Positions 32,284 to 39,910 of a DNA stretch of 40,601 nt are shown here, piece after piece. Below the pieces are notes generated by a model that ran no database searches, had not been told where the DNA came from, and saw only the letters and a program-made list of their open reading frames with translations. This DNA is from DAOUCV01 sp034432095 (GTDB taxonomy: Bacteria > Chloroflexota > Dehalococcoidia > Dehalococcoidales > UBA2162). The DNA lies in assembly GCA_034432095.1 (NCBI GenBank), contig DAOUCV010000044.1, positions 1 through 40,601 on the forward strand, in the 5' to 3' direction. The position numbers were made by a program, and so were the translations under genes. Position 1 is the first letter of the stretch. Each line of letters opens with the position of its first letter.

Positions 32284-32407
32284 CAAAGAGAGGCTTCGCC
32301 TCTCTTAAATAAACAACTCCCCTTCCCCTTATCAAGAGGAAGGGGATAAAGCGGGTTCCCAGAAAAATCTTTGATTTTTCTGGGTGCTTAAAGGGGGATA
32401 GGGTTCT
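32284..32407. repeat. Intergenic palindromic repeat, copy B with a nested hairpin
   Basis: AGAGAGGC-TTC-GCCTCTCT is followed by TTAAATAAAC and CCCCTTCCCCTTATCAAG, as in copy A. The conserved end (ATAAAG...GGGGGAT.GGGTT) is interrupted by an added 12-bp perfect hairpin, CCCAGAAAAATC-TTT-GATTTTTCTGGG at 32358-32384. AAAG occurs on both sides of the insert. Confidence 0.75.
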
Positions 32408-32408
32408 T

Positions 32409-32888
32409 ATGCAAGAGAACAAATTAACTCATGTCAACTCAAGCGGCGAAGTCAGGATGGTTGATGTCAGCCAGAAGAGTGATACCCAGCGTGAGGCAGT
32501 AGCCAGGGGCAGGGTAATAATGAAACCAGGAACACTCGAACAAATCAAGGCTGCCAAGCTCAAGAAGGGAGACGTCCTGGCTGTAGCTAGGGTTGCCGGT
32601 ATCATGGCTGCCAAGAAGACCCCCGATTTGATACCCCTCTGCCACCCAATCTTAATTGATGACATTGCCATTGACTTCGACCTCTCCGGAGAAGATTCCA
32701 TAGGAATCACCACCACGGTGAAGAGCAGCGGTAAGACGGGAGTGGAGATGGAGGCTATGGTCGCCACCTCGGTCGCTGCTCTGGCCATATATGATATGGC
32801 GAAGGCTGTAGACCGGGGGATGACCATCAGCGAAATCTACCTGGAAAGCAAAAAAGGCGGCAGGAGCGGGGTTTACCGGAGGAAATAG
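32409..32888 (+). CDS. moaC: Cyclic pyranopterin monophosphate synthase
   Basis: This 159-residue protein has VDVSQKSDTQREAVARGRVI, PDLIPLCHPILIDDIAIDFD, VKSSGKTGVEMEAMVATSVA and the GGRSGVYRRK ending, all typical of MoaC. It completes cyclic pyranopterin formation after MoaA. ATG 32409 follows directly on the repeat; a weak AGGG lies upstream. Confidence 0.96.
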   Translation: MQENKLTHVNSSGEVRMVDVSQKSDTQREAVARGRVIMKPGTLEQIKAAKLKKGDVLAVARVAGIMAAKKTPDLIPLCHPILIDDIAIDFDLSGEDSIGITTTVKSSGKTGVEMEAMVATSVAALAIYDMAKAVDRGMTISEIYLESKKGGRSGVYRRK

Positions 32889-32932
32889 AGAACTTTAATT
32901 TAACCTTCCACTCCTTTTCAGGCACGGAGAAG

Positions 32933-34138
32933 CTAGAACAGCGTCACGATGACTGGCTCGCCCTTTTCCAGCAGGTCGATATTCTGCTCTATTACTATGT
33001 AGCCGTCCGCTTTAGAAATACTGGTTATCGCTCCCGATTCTTTGAACACGGGAATCGCCTCGCCCCCCTCAACCTTGACGGTTAGAAACTGCTTCCTGCC
33101 CACACTGCCGGGGACTCTCCGGGCAAGCCTGGCTTCAACCGTCTCCCCTCTCCTCGGCGGCAGGTGAGCCATCTTTCTTACCGCCGGCAAAAGAAACAGA
33201 TAGGTATTAATCAGACAGGAGGTGGGGTACCCTGGCATGCCAAAGAGCGGTTTACCCTCTATCAGGGCAAAAATGGTCGGTTTCCCGGGCTTCACCTGAA
33301 TACCATGAAAGAGAATCTCCCCCATGTCCTGAAGGACATCCATTAACAGGTCTCTCTCGCCCACTGAAGAGCCCCCCGAAATAATCACCATATCATTCTT
33401 CAGGGCTTCGGTAATTTTTGCTCTAATCTCCTCACGGTCATCTCCAACGATTCCAAATCTTACCGGAACACCGCCATTTTCTTTGACCACCGAGGCAACA
33501 GTATAGGAGTTAATATCGTAGACCTGCCCCGGCTTCAATTTTCTACCAAGCTCGGCCACCTCCTCCCCTGAAGGCAGGATAGCCACCTTCGGCTTTTCAT
33601 AGACTCTGATTTTACTTAGCCCCTGAGAAGCCAGCACCCCAATCTTCCCCGCATCCAGAAAAGAGCCCTGACTCAGAACGGGTTCCCCAGCTTTAATATC
33701 TTCTCCCTTCTTAGCTACGTTGGCTTTCGGATAGACTGCCTTGAATATCTTTACTCGGCTGCCTTCTACCTCGGTATCCTCGACCATAACCACCGCATCG
33801 GCGCCTCGGGGCATCATTGCCCCGGTAGCAATCTGAAGACACTGCCCGGTACTGACTCTCTTTTTCGGTGTTTCCCCGGCATTAATTTCACCAATTATTT
33901 CTAGCACGTTGGGGTTAAATTGACCGGAGCCAAAAGTATCCTTGGCTCTTACCGCATAGCCGTCCATCGCCGCTCTATCAAAGGGAGGTGTGCTTAAACT
34001 AGCCACTATATCCTCTGCCAATACCCTCCCCACGGCATCATCAATGTTGACCGTCTCCACTCGGTTAACTGGCTTTATGTTCGCCTCGACCACCTTCTTC
34101 GCTTCCTCAAAGGAAAGAAGTGCTCCAAAAGGCTTCAT
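32933..34138 (-). CDS. moeA: Molybdopterin molybdenumtransferase
   Basis: This 401-residue protein has the MoeA domain order: an N-terminal domain with TPPFDRAAMDGYAVRA, the INAGETPKKRVSTGQCLQIA linker, the MPRGADAVVMVEDTE segment, MogA-like SGGSSVGERD and FGMPGYPTSCLIN, and a C-terminal barrel domain. It inserts molybdate or tungstate into adenylylated pterin. Its start overlaps the end of the MoaB/Mog gene by 4 nt (ATGA), so both are translated together. Confidence 0.95.
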   Translation of the reverse strand: MKPFGALLSFEEAKKVVEANIKPVNRVETVNIDDAVGRVLAEDIVASLSTPPFDRAAMDGYAVRAKDTFGSGQFNPNVLEIIGEINAGETPKKRVSTGQCLQIATGAMMPRGADAVVMVEDTEVEGSRVKIFKAVYPKANVAKKGEDIKAGEPVLSQGSFLDAGKIGVLASQGLSKIRVYEKPKVAILPSGEEVAELGRKLKPGQVYDINSYTVASVVKENGGVPVRFGIVGDDREEIRAKITEALKNDMVIISGGSSVGERDLLMDVLQDMGEILFHGIQVKPGKPTIFALIEGKPLFGMPGYPTSCLINTYLFLLPAVRKMAHLPPRRGETVEARLARRVPGSVGRKQFLTVKVEGGEAIPVFKESGAITSISKADGYIVIEQNIDLLEKGEPVIVTLF

Positions 34139-34638
34139 CTTGTTACCTCCCTGACCATATGCCCGATTTCAGGCAGTATAATCTTGTCTATCGCCAGCCT
34201 GGCTGCCCCCAGTGAGCCGGGAAGACAGATAATAATCTTTCCCCCAACCACACCGGCAACACACCGGCTCATAATACTGGGTGTGCCTATTTCCTGATAA
34301 GACAGCAAACGAAAAAGTTCCCCGAAGCCATCCAACCTCTTCTCTATAATGGGTGACACTGTTTCCACGGTAACATCCCGGTGGCTTATGCCCGTACCAC
34401 CACTGGTAATGATGACCTGAAGCCCATCCTGACTCAGCAGTCCCCTTATCTTCTGCTCAATAACCTTAGCATCATTCTTCAAAATAGCGTAAGCGGTTAC
34501 CCGATGTCCATTCTGGCTGAGCGCCTGCTTGATGAACTTGCCCGATTCATCAGTGTCTTCTGTTCTACTATCGGAAATAACTAGAACAGCACAGTTTACA
34601 CTCTGTGGCGCTTCTTGTTTGTGCTCCCGATAACTCAC
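34135..34638 (-). CDS. MoaB/Mog-family molybdopterin adenylyltransferase
   Basis: This 167-residue protein has CAVLVISDSRTEDTDESGK, DGLQVIITSGGTGISHRDVT and CLPGSLGAARLAIDKIIL. It activates pterin by adenylylation before MoeA. Members of this family are called MoaB or MogA; the sequence does not decide between them. It lies immediately upstream of moeA and 15 nt downstream of a pyruvate-kinase-C-like gene. Confidence 0.9.
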   Translation of the reverse strand: MSYREHKQEAPQSVNCAVLVISDSRTEDTDESGKFIKQALSQNGHRVTAYAILKNDAKVIEQKIRGLLSQDGLQVIITSGGTGISHRDVTVETVSPIIEKRLDGFGELFRLLSYQEIGTPSIMSRCVAGVVGGKIIICLPGSLGAARLAIDKIILPEIGHMVREVTR

Positions 34639-34653
34639 TATATTTCTACCTTT

Positions 34654-35217
34654 CTAGAAGTGCGGCTTGCAGAGGATCTCCTTAACCTTGAGGTCAAAGA
34701 AGTCCATAGAATTTACCGGCCGCAGCACCACGGCGGTATCGGCTCCCCGTCCGCTACCCCCTATGACAATAACATCCTCGTCAGTGCGCACCAGGCCAGC
34801 GTCAGCCGCCATAAGAGCAATTTCACACACCACCTTCATTCCTTGCCCGAAGACGCGCAGGGTGCTAGCGATGATATCACCAAGGAGGTACATGTTGAAT
34901 TTCTTGCGCATGGCTCCTCCGATGCCAGTGAAGGCGTGCGCCGTGGTGAGTATTATTCCACCCTTACTCTCTATCTTCTGCCTGTTTTCATCGGTCAATT
35001 CCTGAAAATTAGGTTCTCTCATCCCGGTAAAGTGGCTCACAACCACCACTTTCATTCCCTTAAAAACTTCTACCGCCTTGGCGCCGGTATTCCCGCGGGT
35101 GGACGCCACTATTATCGTCTTGATGTCCAGTTCCTTTGCCCGCTGTTTGGCAATGCGGAGCACTTCGTCGGTATTCCCTTCGCCGGGCTCATCAAAATAG
35201 ACTGTTCTGAGTTCCAT
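34654..35217 (-). CDS. Pyruvate-kinase C-terminal-like (PK_C) protein
   Basis: This 187-residue protein contains IIVASTRGNTGAKAVEVFKG, GGIILTTAHAFTGIGGAM and CEIALMAADAGLVRTDEDVI, matching stand-alone proteins of the pyruvate kinase alpha/beta (PK_C) family. It lacks the catalytic barrel of pyruvate kinase and is therefore not that enzyme. AAGGAGG precedes ATG 35217. It lies upstream of moaB-moeA on the same strand, so a link to the cofactor is possible but unproven. Confidence 0.83.
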   Translation of the reverse strand: MELRTVYFDEPGEGNTDEVLRIAKQRAKELDIKTIIVASTRGNTGAKAVEVFKGMKVVVVSHFTGMREPNFQELTDENRQKIESKGGIILTTAHAFTGIGGAMRKKFNMYLLGDIIASTLRVFGQGMKVVCEIALMAADAGLVRTDEDVIVIGGSGRGADTAVVLRPVNSMDFFDLKVKEILCKPHF

Positions 35218-35355
35218 TGGTTGTTTCTAAACCTCCTTAAACTATCTATCTCCAAGGGCTGTCTAATAGATTACTGCTAAATGAGAGTATGGTCAAGTAA
35301 AGATTGCCTGACTTTACTAATATCCAGACTGAGCGCTATACTATACTTGCTGTCT

Positions 35356-36192
35356 ATGAAAAGGGTTGGCATTCTGTACCATCCATTAAAAGAGGCTGCT
35401 TACCCCCTGGCTAAAAAACTGGAGAAGTTTCTCAGCACCAGGGGCATTTCTGCCTGGGTGTGTTCTGCCTGGGAGGGGGAGACAGCCAGGGCTCAGGTAA
35501 AGGGTACCGATTTAATTCTCAGCATCGGCGGCGATGGTACTATTCTGCGGGCAGCTCAGGCAGTGGTCCCTGAACCAACTCCCATTACCGGCATAAATCT
35601 AGGGAACATGGGATTTATGACTGAACTCGACGTTGATGAAGCTGAGGACCGGCTAACGGCACTGCTGGACGGGGAGGGGTGGATTGATGAGCGGTCTCTG
35701 CTTGAGGCGGAGCTTTCCCCCATGGAGGAGCATGAGCCACCCCGGCTGTTTTATGCCCTGAACGACGTGGTGGTAGCGAGGGGGGCGGTAGCCAGGGTAA
35801 TCTATGTAGCCGCCAGTATCGATGGTGAGCCACTGACCACCTATAAGGCTGACGGAGTGATTTTGGCAACAGCCACCGGCAGCACCGGTTACGCACTGGC
35901 GGCTGGCGGTCCTATTCTCCACCCGCAGGCGAAAGAACTCATAATGTTACCGGTAGCCCCTCATCTTAGTTCAGCTTACACCTTAATATTGCCATCTACC
36001 GCCATGGTCAAATTGCGCCTCGGCACCACTCAGTCAGCAGTACTCAGCGTTGATGGTCATATAAACTTGCCTTTGTCAGGAGGGGCGGTGGTGACGGTGA
36101 AGCATAGCTCTAATATAGTGCGCTTTTTAAGGATTCACCCCGAGACCTCCTTCTATAGCTCTCTGGAACAAAGGTTGAGGAGAAAGGAGTGA
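35356..36192 (+). CDS. nadK: NAD kinase
   Basis: This 278-residue protein begins MKRVGILYHPLKEAAYPLAK, has the catalytic GGDGT motif (ILSIGGDGTILRAAQ), the NE/D region INLGNMGFMTELD, and TGSTGYALAAGGPILHP. It phosphorylates NAD to NADP. ATG 35356 is preferred over the ORF start at 35281 because the protein begins at the family's first strand and the promoter-like TATACT (35337-35347) lies within the longer frame. No ribosome site precedes it, so a leaderless message is plausible. Confidence 0.94.
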   Translation: MKRVGILYHPLKEAAYPLAKKLEKFLSTRGISAWVCSAWEGETARAQVKGTDLILSIGGDGTILRAAQAVVPEPTPITGINLGNMGFMTELDVDEAEDRLTALLDGEGWIDERSLLEAELSPMEEHEPPRLFYALNDVVVARGAVARVIYVAASIDGEPLTTYKADGVILATATGSTGYALAAGGPILHPQAKELIMLPVAPHLSSAYTLILPSTAMVKLRLGTTQSAVLSVDGHINLPLSGGAVVTVKHSSNIVRFLRIHPETSFYSSLEQRLRRKE

Positions 36193-36193
36193 A

Positions 36194-36661
36194 TTGAAAC
36201 CGGTAGAAAAAGCCAGAATCAGCGATGCCCCCCAGATACATAAGCTTATTAATTTCTTCGCAGATAAGGGTATGATGTTGCCCCGTTCCATGAGTGAGAT
36301 ATATGAGAATATCAGGGATTTCTTTGTCTTTAGAGAGGATGAAAGGGTGATTGCCTGTGCCGCATTACATATCATGTGGTCAGACTTGGGCGAGATAAAA
36401 TCGGTGGCGGTATCTGAGGATAGACAGAGACAGGGAATTGGTAACCAACTAATAGAAGCCTGCCTCAATGAAGCTAAGCAATTAGGTATTCACTCTGTCT
36501 TTTGCCTGACCTACCAACCCGGCTTTTTTGAGAGGTTTGGCTTCTCTCAGATTGATAAAATGGAGCTACCACAGAAGGTCTGGAGTGAGTGTTACCGTTG
36601 CTCTAAATTCCCTAATTGCGATGAGATAGCTCTAATCTATCACCTGAAAGTAGAGGCTTAA
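36194..36661 (+). CDS. ArgA-type single-domain GNAT acetyltransferase
   Basis: This 155-residue GNAT protein has the acetyl-CoA loop SEDRQRQGIGNQLIEACL and the N-acetylglutamate-synthase-like C-terminus LPQKVWSECYRCSKFPNCDE. It lacks the kinase-like domain of classical ArgA. It is probably an amino-acid N-acetyltransferase. TTG 36194 has AAAGGAG 4 nt upstream; it overlaps no other gene and follows nadK at 1 nt. Confidence 0.85.
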   Translation: MKPVEKARISDAPQIHKLINFFADKGMMLPRSMSEIYENIRDFFVFREDERVIACAALHIMWSDLGEIKSVAVSEDRQRQGIGNQLIEACLNEAKQLGIHSVFCLTYQPGFFERFGFSQIDKMELPQKVWSECYRCSKFPNCDEIALIYHLKVEA

Positions 36662-36662
36662 C

Positions 36663-37205
36663 TTGGCAGAGGAAAAGACGTTATCCAGCCAATCAATCTA
36701 CGCCGGGCGGGCGGTAAAGCTGCGGATTGATACCGTACAGATGCCCAGTGGCAGGGAAACCACCAGAGAAATTGTGGAACACGGGGACTGTGTGGCTATT
36801 GTGGCTATTGATGCCGATGATAACGTATTGCTGGTCAACCAGTTTCGTCATCCGGTGGCAAAGGAGCTATTGGAGATACCCGCCGGTAGCATTGACGCTA
36901 ATGAAGACCCGGTAGCGGCGGTACATCGTGAGATGCAGGAAGAAACTGGCTATCTGCCTAAAAAAGTAGAGAGACTGGGCGGCTTCTACTCCTCACCCGG
37001 CTACTGCACCGAGTACCTTCACCTTTACTTAGCCACCGACCTTATTCCCAGCCAGCTCTATGCCGAGGATACCGAGGTTATTAGGTTGGTACGAGTACCG
37101 ATTACAAAAATTCCCAGCCTTATTGCTTCGGGCAGCATTTGCGATGCTAAAAGCATCGCCGGGTTACTCACCTTCTTAGAGCATAGAAAGACAAAGAATA
37201 GTTAG
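36663..37205 (+). CDS. Nudix hydrolase, ADP-ribose pyrophosphatase type
   Basis: This 180-residue protein has NQFRHPVAKELLEIPAGSID and the Nudix box from Gly to REMQEETGY, with a preceding Gly-Ser-rich turn. It is likely an ADP-ribose pyrophosphatase. It starts at TTG 36663, 1 nt after the GNAT gene, and overlaps the convergent HIT gene by 4 nt at the 3' end. Confidence 0.88.
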   Translation: MAEEKTLSSQSIYAGRAVKLRIDTVQMPSGRETTREIVEHGDCVAIVAIDADDNVLLVNQFRHPVAKELLEIPAGSIDANEDPVAAVHREMQEETGYLPKKVERLGGFYSSPGYCTEYLHLYLATDLIPSQLYAEDTEVIRLVRVPITKIPSLIASGSICDAKSIAGLLTFLEHRKTKNS

Positions 37206-37543
37206 CCAAGCGCGTCTGAGAGCTGCCGACCGCCGATAAGGTGCATGTGTAGATGGGGTACTACCTGTCCCCCTTCCTTACCGCAGCTAATCACCAGACG
37301 ATAGCCACTTTCTGAGACCCCTTCCTCCCGCGCCAATTGAGTGGCGGTTTTAGCCATATGCCCGATGAGGGGCATCTCAGCGTCAGGTAGCTGGGCAAGG
37401 GAAGGAACGTGTTTCCTGGGGATAATAAGGAGGTGAGTGGGTGCCACAGGATTAATATCGCGGAAGGCAATCAACTCCTCATCCTGGTAACGGACATCAG
37501 CGGGTATTTCCCCGGCAACAATCTTACAGAAAACGCAATCCAT
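37202..37543 (-). CDS. HIT-family (HINT-like) purine phosphoramidase
   Basis: This 113-residue protein begins MDCVFCKIVAGEIPADVRYQ, has DINPVAPTHLLIIPRKHVPS and the histidine triad in VVPHLHMHLIGG. It cleaves AMP-phosphoramidates such as adenosine-5'-monophosphoramidate. GGAGGAGGG lies upstream of ATG 37543. It is convergent with the Nudix gene. Confidence 0.93.
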   Translation of the reverse strand: MDCVFCKIVAGEIPADVRYQDEELIAFRDINPVAPTHLLIIPRKHVPSLAQLPDAEMPLIGHMAKTATQLAREEGVSESGYRLVISCGKEGGQVVPHLHMHLIGGRQLSDALG

Positions 37544-37737
37544 TTCCCCTCCTCCATTTTATCTCCATTAGCTCTATATGTGGGTAAGGAAAATGGTATC
37601 ATACTGTCTATTGGGCAAGCAACTTGGCTATTTGAAATGGACTAACGCCCCCTTAGACTCCTCACAGGAGACACAGAGAGCCGGGGCGTCTCTACTCTAA
37701 ACGGCGTTATAGAGGAGATTTTGCCCCATTAAAGTTT

Positions 37738-37850
37738 CTCCCCCTCATTGACAAGAGAGTCAAGGAGAGGCTCCGCCTCTCCTTCTATAGGGCGTAAAGG
37801 GGGCGAAGTCCCTCTTACAAAATCTTCCCCCTCTCCTCGGGGTGATACTT
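37738..37850. repeat. Intergenic palindromic repeat, copy C
   Basis: AAGGAGAGGC-TCC-GCCTCTCCTT is a perfect 10-bp hairpin, matching the AGAGAGGCTTCGCCTCTCT hairpin of copy B. It is flanked by CCCCTCATTGACAAG and by GGGGGCGAAGTCCCTC and CCCCCTCTCCTCGGGG. The similarity to copies A, B and D is weaker outside the hairpin. Confidence 0.5.
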
Positions 37851-37876
37851 GATAAGTAGCGTTAGGGTGTTACAAT
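37849..37876 (+). promoter_or_regulatory. Promoter of the folate operon
   Basis: TTGATA at 37849-37854, 16-nt spacer, TACAAT at 37871-37876. Each box is 5 of 6 matches to consensus. Confidence 0.65.
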
Positions 37877-37913
37877 AGAGATGTTATTTCTGTAAGCAGC
37901 CAGAATCTTCCTA

Positions 37914-38756
37914 GTGGGGTGTAGATTGGAGAGGAATGATTTACCATTGGCTCCCACCCGTTGCGGGAATATAGAGTGCAGGTGGGGTGAACGTACCTAT
38001 GTTATGGGTGTCCTGAACCTCAGCCCCGATTCCTTCTCGGGAGACGGTTTAGGTGGTGATATGGAGGTTATTGTCGCCCGGGCGAAACGCCTGGTGGCTG
38101 AGGGAGCCGATATTGTGGATATTGGCGGCGAGTCAACCCGCCCCGGTGCCCCACCGATACCAGCCAATGAGGAACTACGCCGGGTGATACCAGCCATAGA
38201 AAGGTTGGCCAGTGAGCTAACAGTACCAATAAGTATTGATACCTACAAGTCGGAGGTAGCCAGTCGCGCACTGAAAGCCGGAGCTAATATGCTCAATGAT
38301 GTCTGGGGATTAAAGCGCGACCCCAAGGTGGCTGAGGTAGCCAGCCAGGCTGGAGTACCTATAGTCCTGGTAAGTAACCAGCGAGATGGCGCCACGCATT
38401 ATGATATAATGGCTGAGGTTATCTCCAGTCTTAAAAAGAGCATTAGCTTGGCGATAGAAGCCGGTGTGACCGAACCGAATATCATCATTGACCCGGGTAT
38501 CGGCTTTGGCAAGAGTGCTGAGCAAAACCTGGAGATTATCCGCCGTTTGACCGAGCTGAAGGTTCTGGGGAGACCTATTTTACTCGGGACCTCACGCAAG
38601 TTTGCGACCGGTCAAGCCCCCGAACAGAGGCTGGAGGCGACATCAGCTACCATAGCTATTGGTATTGCTCACGGCGCTGATATGGTGCGGGTTCACGATG
38701 TTCGGCAGATGGTGCGAGTATGTCGCATGAGCGATGCTATTGTAAGGGTCAGGTGA
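37914..38756 (+). CDS. folP: Dihydropteroate synthase
   Basis: This 280-residue protein has MGVLNLSPDSFSGDG, VDIGGESTRPGAPP, PISIDTYKSEVASRALKAGA, IIIDPGIGFGKS and PILLGTSRKF, the DHPS motifs in order. It joins para-aminobenzoate to the pterin pyrophosphate. GTG 37914 opens the frame without a good ribosome site, and TTG 37926 is an alternative. folK overlaps its stop. Confidence 0.95.
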   Translation: MGCRLERNDLPLAPTRCGNIECRWGERTYVMGVLNLSPDSFSGDGLGGDMEVIVARAKRLVAEGADIVDIGGESTRPGAPPIPANEELRRVIPAIERLASELTVPISIDTYKSEVASRALKAGANMLNDVWGLKRDPKVAEVASQAGVPIVLVSNQRDGATHYDIMAEVISSLKKSISLAIEAGVTEPNIIIDPGIGFGKSAEQNLEIIRRLTELKVLGRPILLGTSRKFATGQAPEQRLEATSATIAIGIAHGADMVRVHDVRQMVRVCRMSDAIVRVR

Positions 38757-39259
38757 GTTTTAGACCAGTAACAGTATATCTTGGTCTTGGCTCAAACATG
38801 GGGGACCGCAGGCAGAATCTGGAGAGGGCTCTGGAGCTTTTGTCACAGAGGTTACAAATAGGGAAGGCTTCGTCAATATATGATACTGAGCCGGTAGGCA
38901 GTATTGATCAGCCTCGTTTCCTGAACTTGGTGTGTCAGGTCTACACCGGGCTGGCACCGGAAGAACTGCTGACTCTAGCCAAGAGCATTGAGGTCAAGCT
39001 GGGCAGAGAACCGGGCAAACCCAATAGTCCCCGCCCTATTGATATTGATATCCTCTTTTATGGCGACCGGGTGGTTAAAACCAGAGAACTGGTGATTCCC
39101 CACCCCAGACTGACGGAAAGGGCTTTTGTTCTCGTGCCTCTGGCTGAGATTGCCCCTGAACTGGTGCACCCGGTAAGTGGCAAGACAGTCAGAGAGCTAC
39201 TGGAAGCCCTGACTGAAACACGGGGCGTGCTTAAGTGGAGGAATACCAAGGAGGAATAA
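38753..39259 (+). CDS. folK: 6-hydroxymethyl-7,8-dihydropterin pyrophosphokinase
   Basis: From GTG 38753 (overlapping the folP stop as GTGA) the protein is 168 residues. VYLGLGSNMGDRRQNLERAL, the PRFLNLVCQV segment, EVKLGREPGKPNSPRPIDID and IPHPRLTERAFVLVPLAEI are all HPPK landmarks. TAAGGG lies about 5 nt upstream. It precedes the PTPS gene with a 1-nt overlap. Confidence 0.94.
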   Translation: MSFRPVTVYLGLGSNMGDRRQNLERALELLSQRLQIGKASSIYDTEPVGSIDQPRFLNLVCQVYTGLAPEELLTLAKSIEVKLGREPGKPNSPRPIDIDILFYGDRVVKTRELVIPHPRLTERAFVLVPLAEIAPELVHPVSGKTVRELLEALTETRGVLKWRNTKEE

Positions 39260-39630
39260 TGTACGAGGTGGCGGTTGAGCAGCATTTCGATGCGGCACAC
39301 TTCCTGCGGGGCTATCAGGGCAAGTGTGAGGCACTGCACGGGCACCGTTATCGGGTAGTGGCAAAGGTAAGAGCTTCACAGGTTGACGAGATAGGTTTGG
39401 CCTATGATTTTACGGTGTTAAAGCGGCACCTGGCTGGTATTTTATCCCGGTTTGACCATACCTGCCTTAATGATGTGCCGCCCTTTGATAAAGTTAATCC
39501 CTCCTCCGAGAATATCGCATCAACAATCTATAGTGAGCTTGCCCTCAAACTGGCTGGAGACCCCGTGTCCCTCTCCTGCGTAGAAGTGTGGGAATCCCCG
39601 GATAGCTGGATAGCTTATCGCCCTGATTAA
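39259..39630 (+). CDS. 6-pyruvoyltetrahydropterin synthase/QueD family, PTPS-I/III-like
   Basis: This 123-residue protein has the zinc histidines in VEQHFDAAHFL and HGHRY, and CEALHGH, which holds a Cys four residues and a Glu three residues before the first His. Catalytic Cys marks QueD-type (PTPS-I) and Glu marks PTPS-III, which can replace FolB; the combination is typical of a dual PTPS-I/III form. AAGGAGG precedes ATG 39259. It closes the folP-folK operon, in which no folB is present. The substrate is inferred. Confidence 0.87.
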   Translation: MYEVAVEQHFDAAHFLRGYQGKCEALHGHRYRVVAKVRASQVDEIGLAYDFTVLKRHLAGILSRFDHTCLNDVPPFDKVNPSSENIASTIYSELALKLAGDPVSLSCVEVWESPDSWIAYRPD

Positions 39631-39649
39631 TAGCTTATTTATGAATCTC

Positions 39650-39680
39650 GGAGGGGAAGGGGATAAAGTCGTTAGGGTTA
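39650..39680. repeat. Fragment of the palindromic repeat, copy E
   Basis: GGAGGGGAAGGGGATAAAG followed by GTTAGGGTTAG resembles the 3' half of copies A and B. It lies just after the PTPS stop codon. Confidence 0.45.
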
Positions 39681-39689
39681 GCATCAAAA

Positions 39690-39872
39690 CTAGTCACGCT
39701 GCTCCGGCGGTAATAGATTAGGGATGGTATCCACAATAGGATAGCGCTCATCGCACTTCCGGCAGTAGAGAGAGCCGCTAACTATTTCCTTCTCGTTCTC
39801 TTCCTTGACGGTAAGCTCAAGCTCCCCCTTGCACACCGGACAGGCTAGAATCTCCATCAATTGCCGTTTCAT
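39690..39872 (-). CDS. Trm112 family zinc-binding protein
   Basis: This 60-residue protein begins MKRQLMEILACPVCKGELEL and has a second knuckle CRKC, followed by ERYPIVDTIPNLLPPEQRD, as expected of Trm112 family proteins. Members activate methyltransferases in other organisms. It lies in the same direction as the CoA-pyrophosphatase-like gene, 38 nt downstream. Confidence 0.85.
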   Translation of the reverse strand: MKRQLMEILACPVCKGELELTVKEENEKEIVSGSLYCRKCDERYPIVDTIPNLLPPEQRD

Positions 39873-39910
39873 AGCCTGATTATACCACGAAGTGATTTTT
39901 GAAGGACATT

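Larger units (their letters stand above)
37544..37913. other. Intergenic region with repeat copy C and the folP promoter
   Basis: No gene is seen. It holds the minus-strand ribosome site of the HIT gene, GC-rich imperfect repeats from 37660 on, and repeat copy C, and ends with the promoter of the folate operon at 37849-37876. Confidence 0.6.

Noticed and set aside
34654..35217. Pyruvate kinase
   Set aside because: Only the C-terminal domain resemblance is present; the catalytic barrel is missing, so it is not the enzyme.
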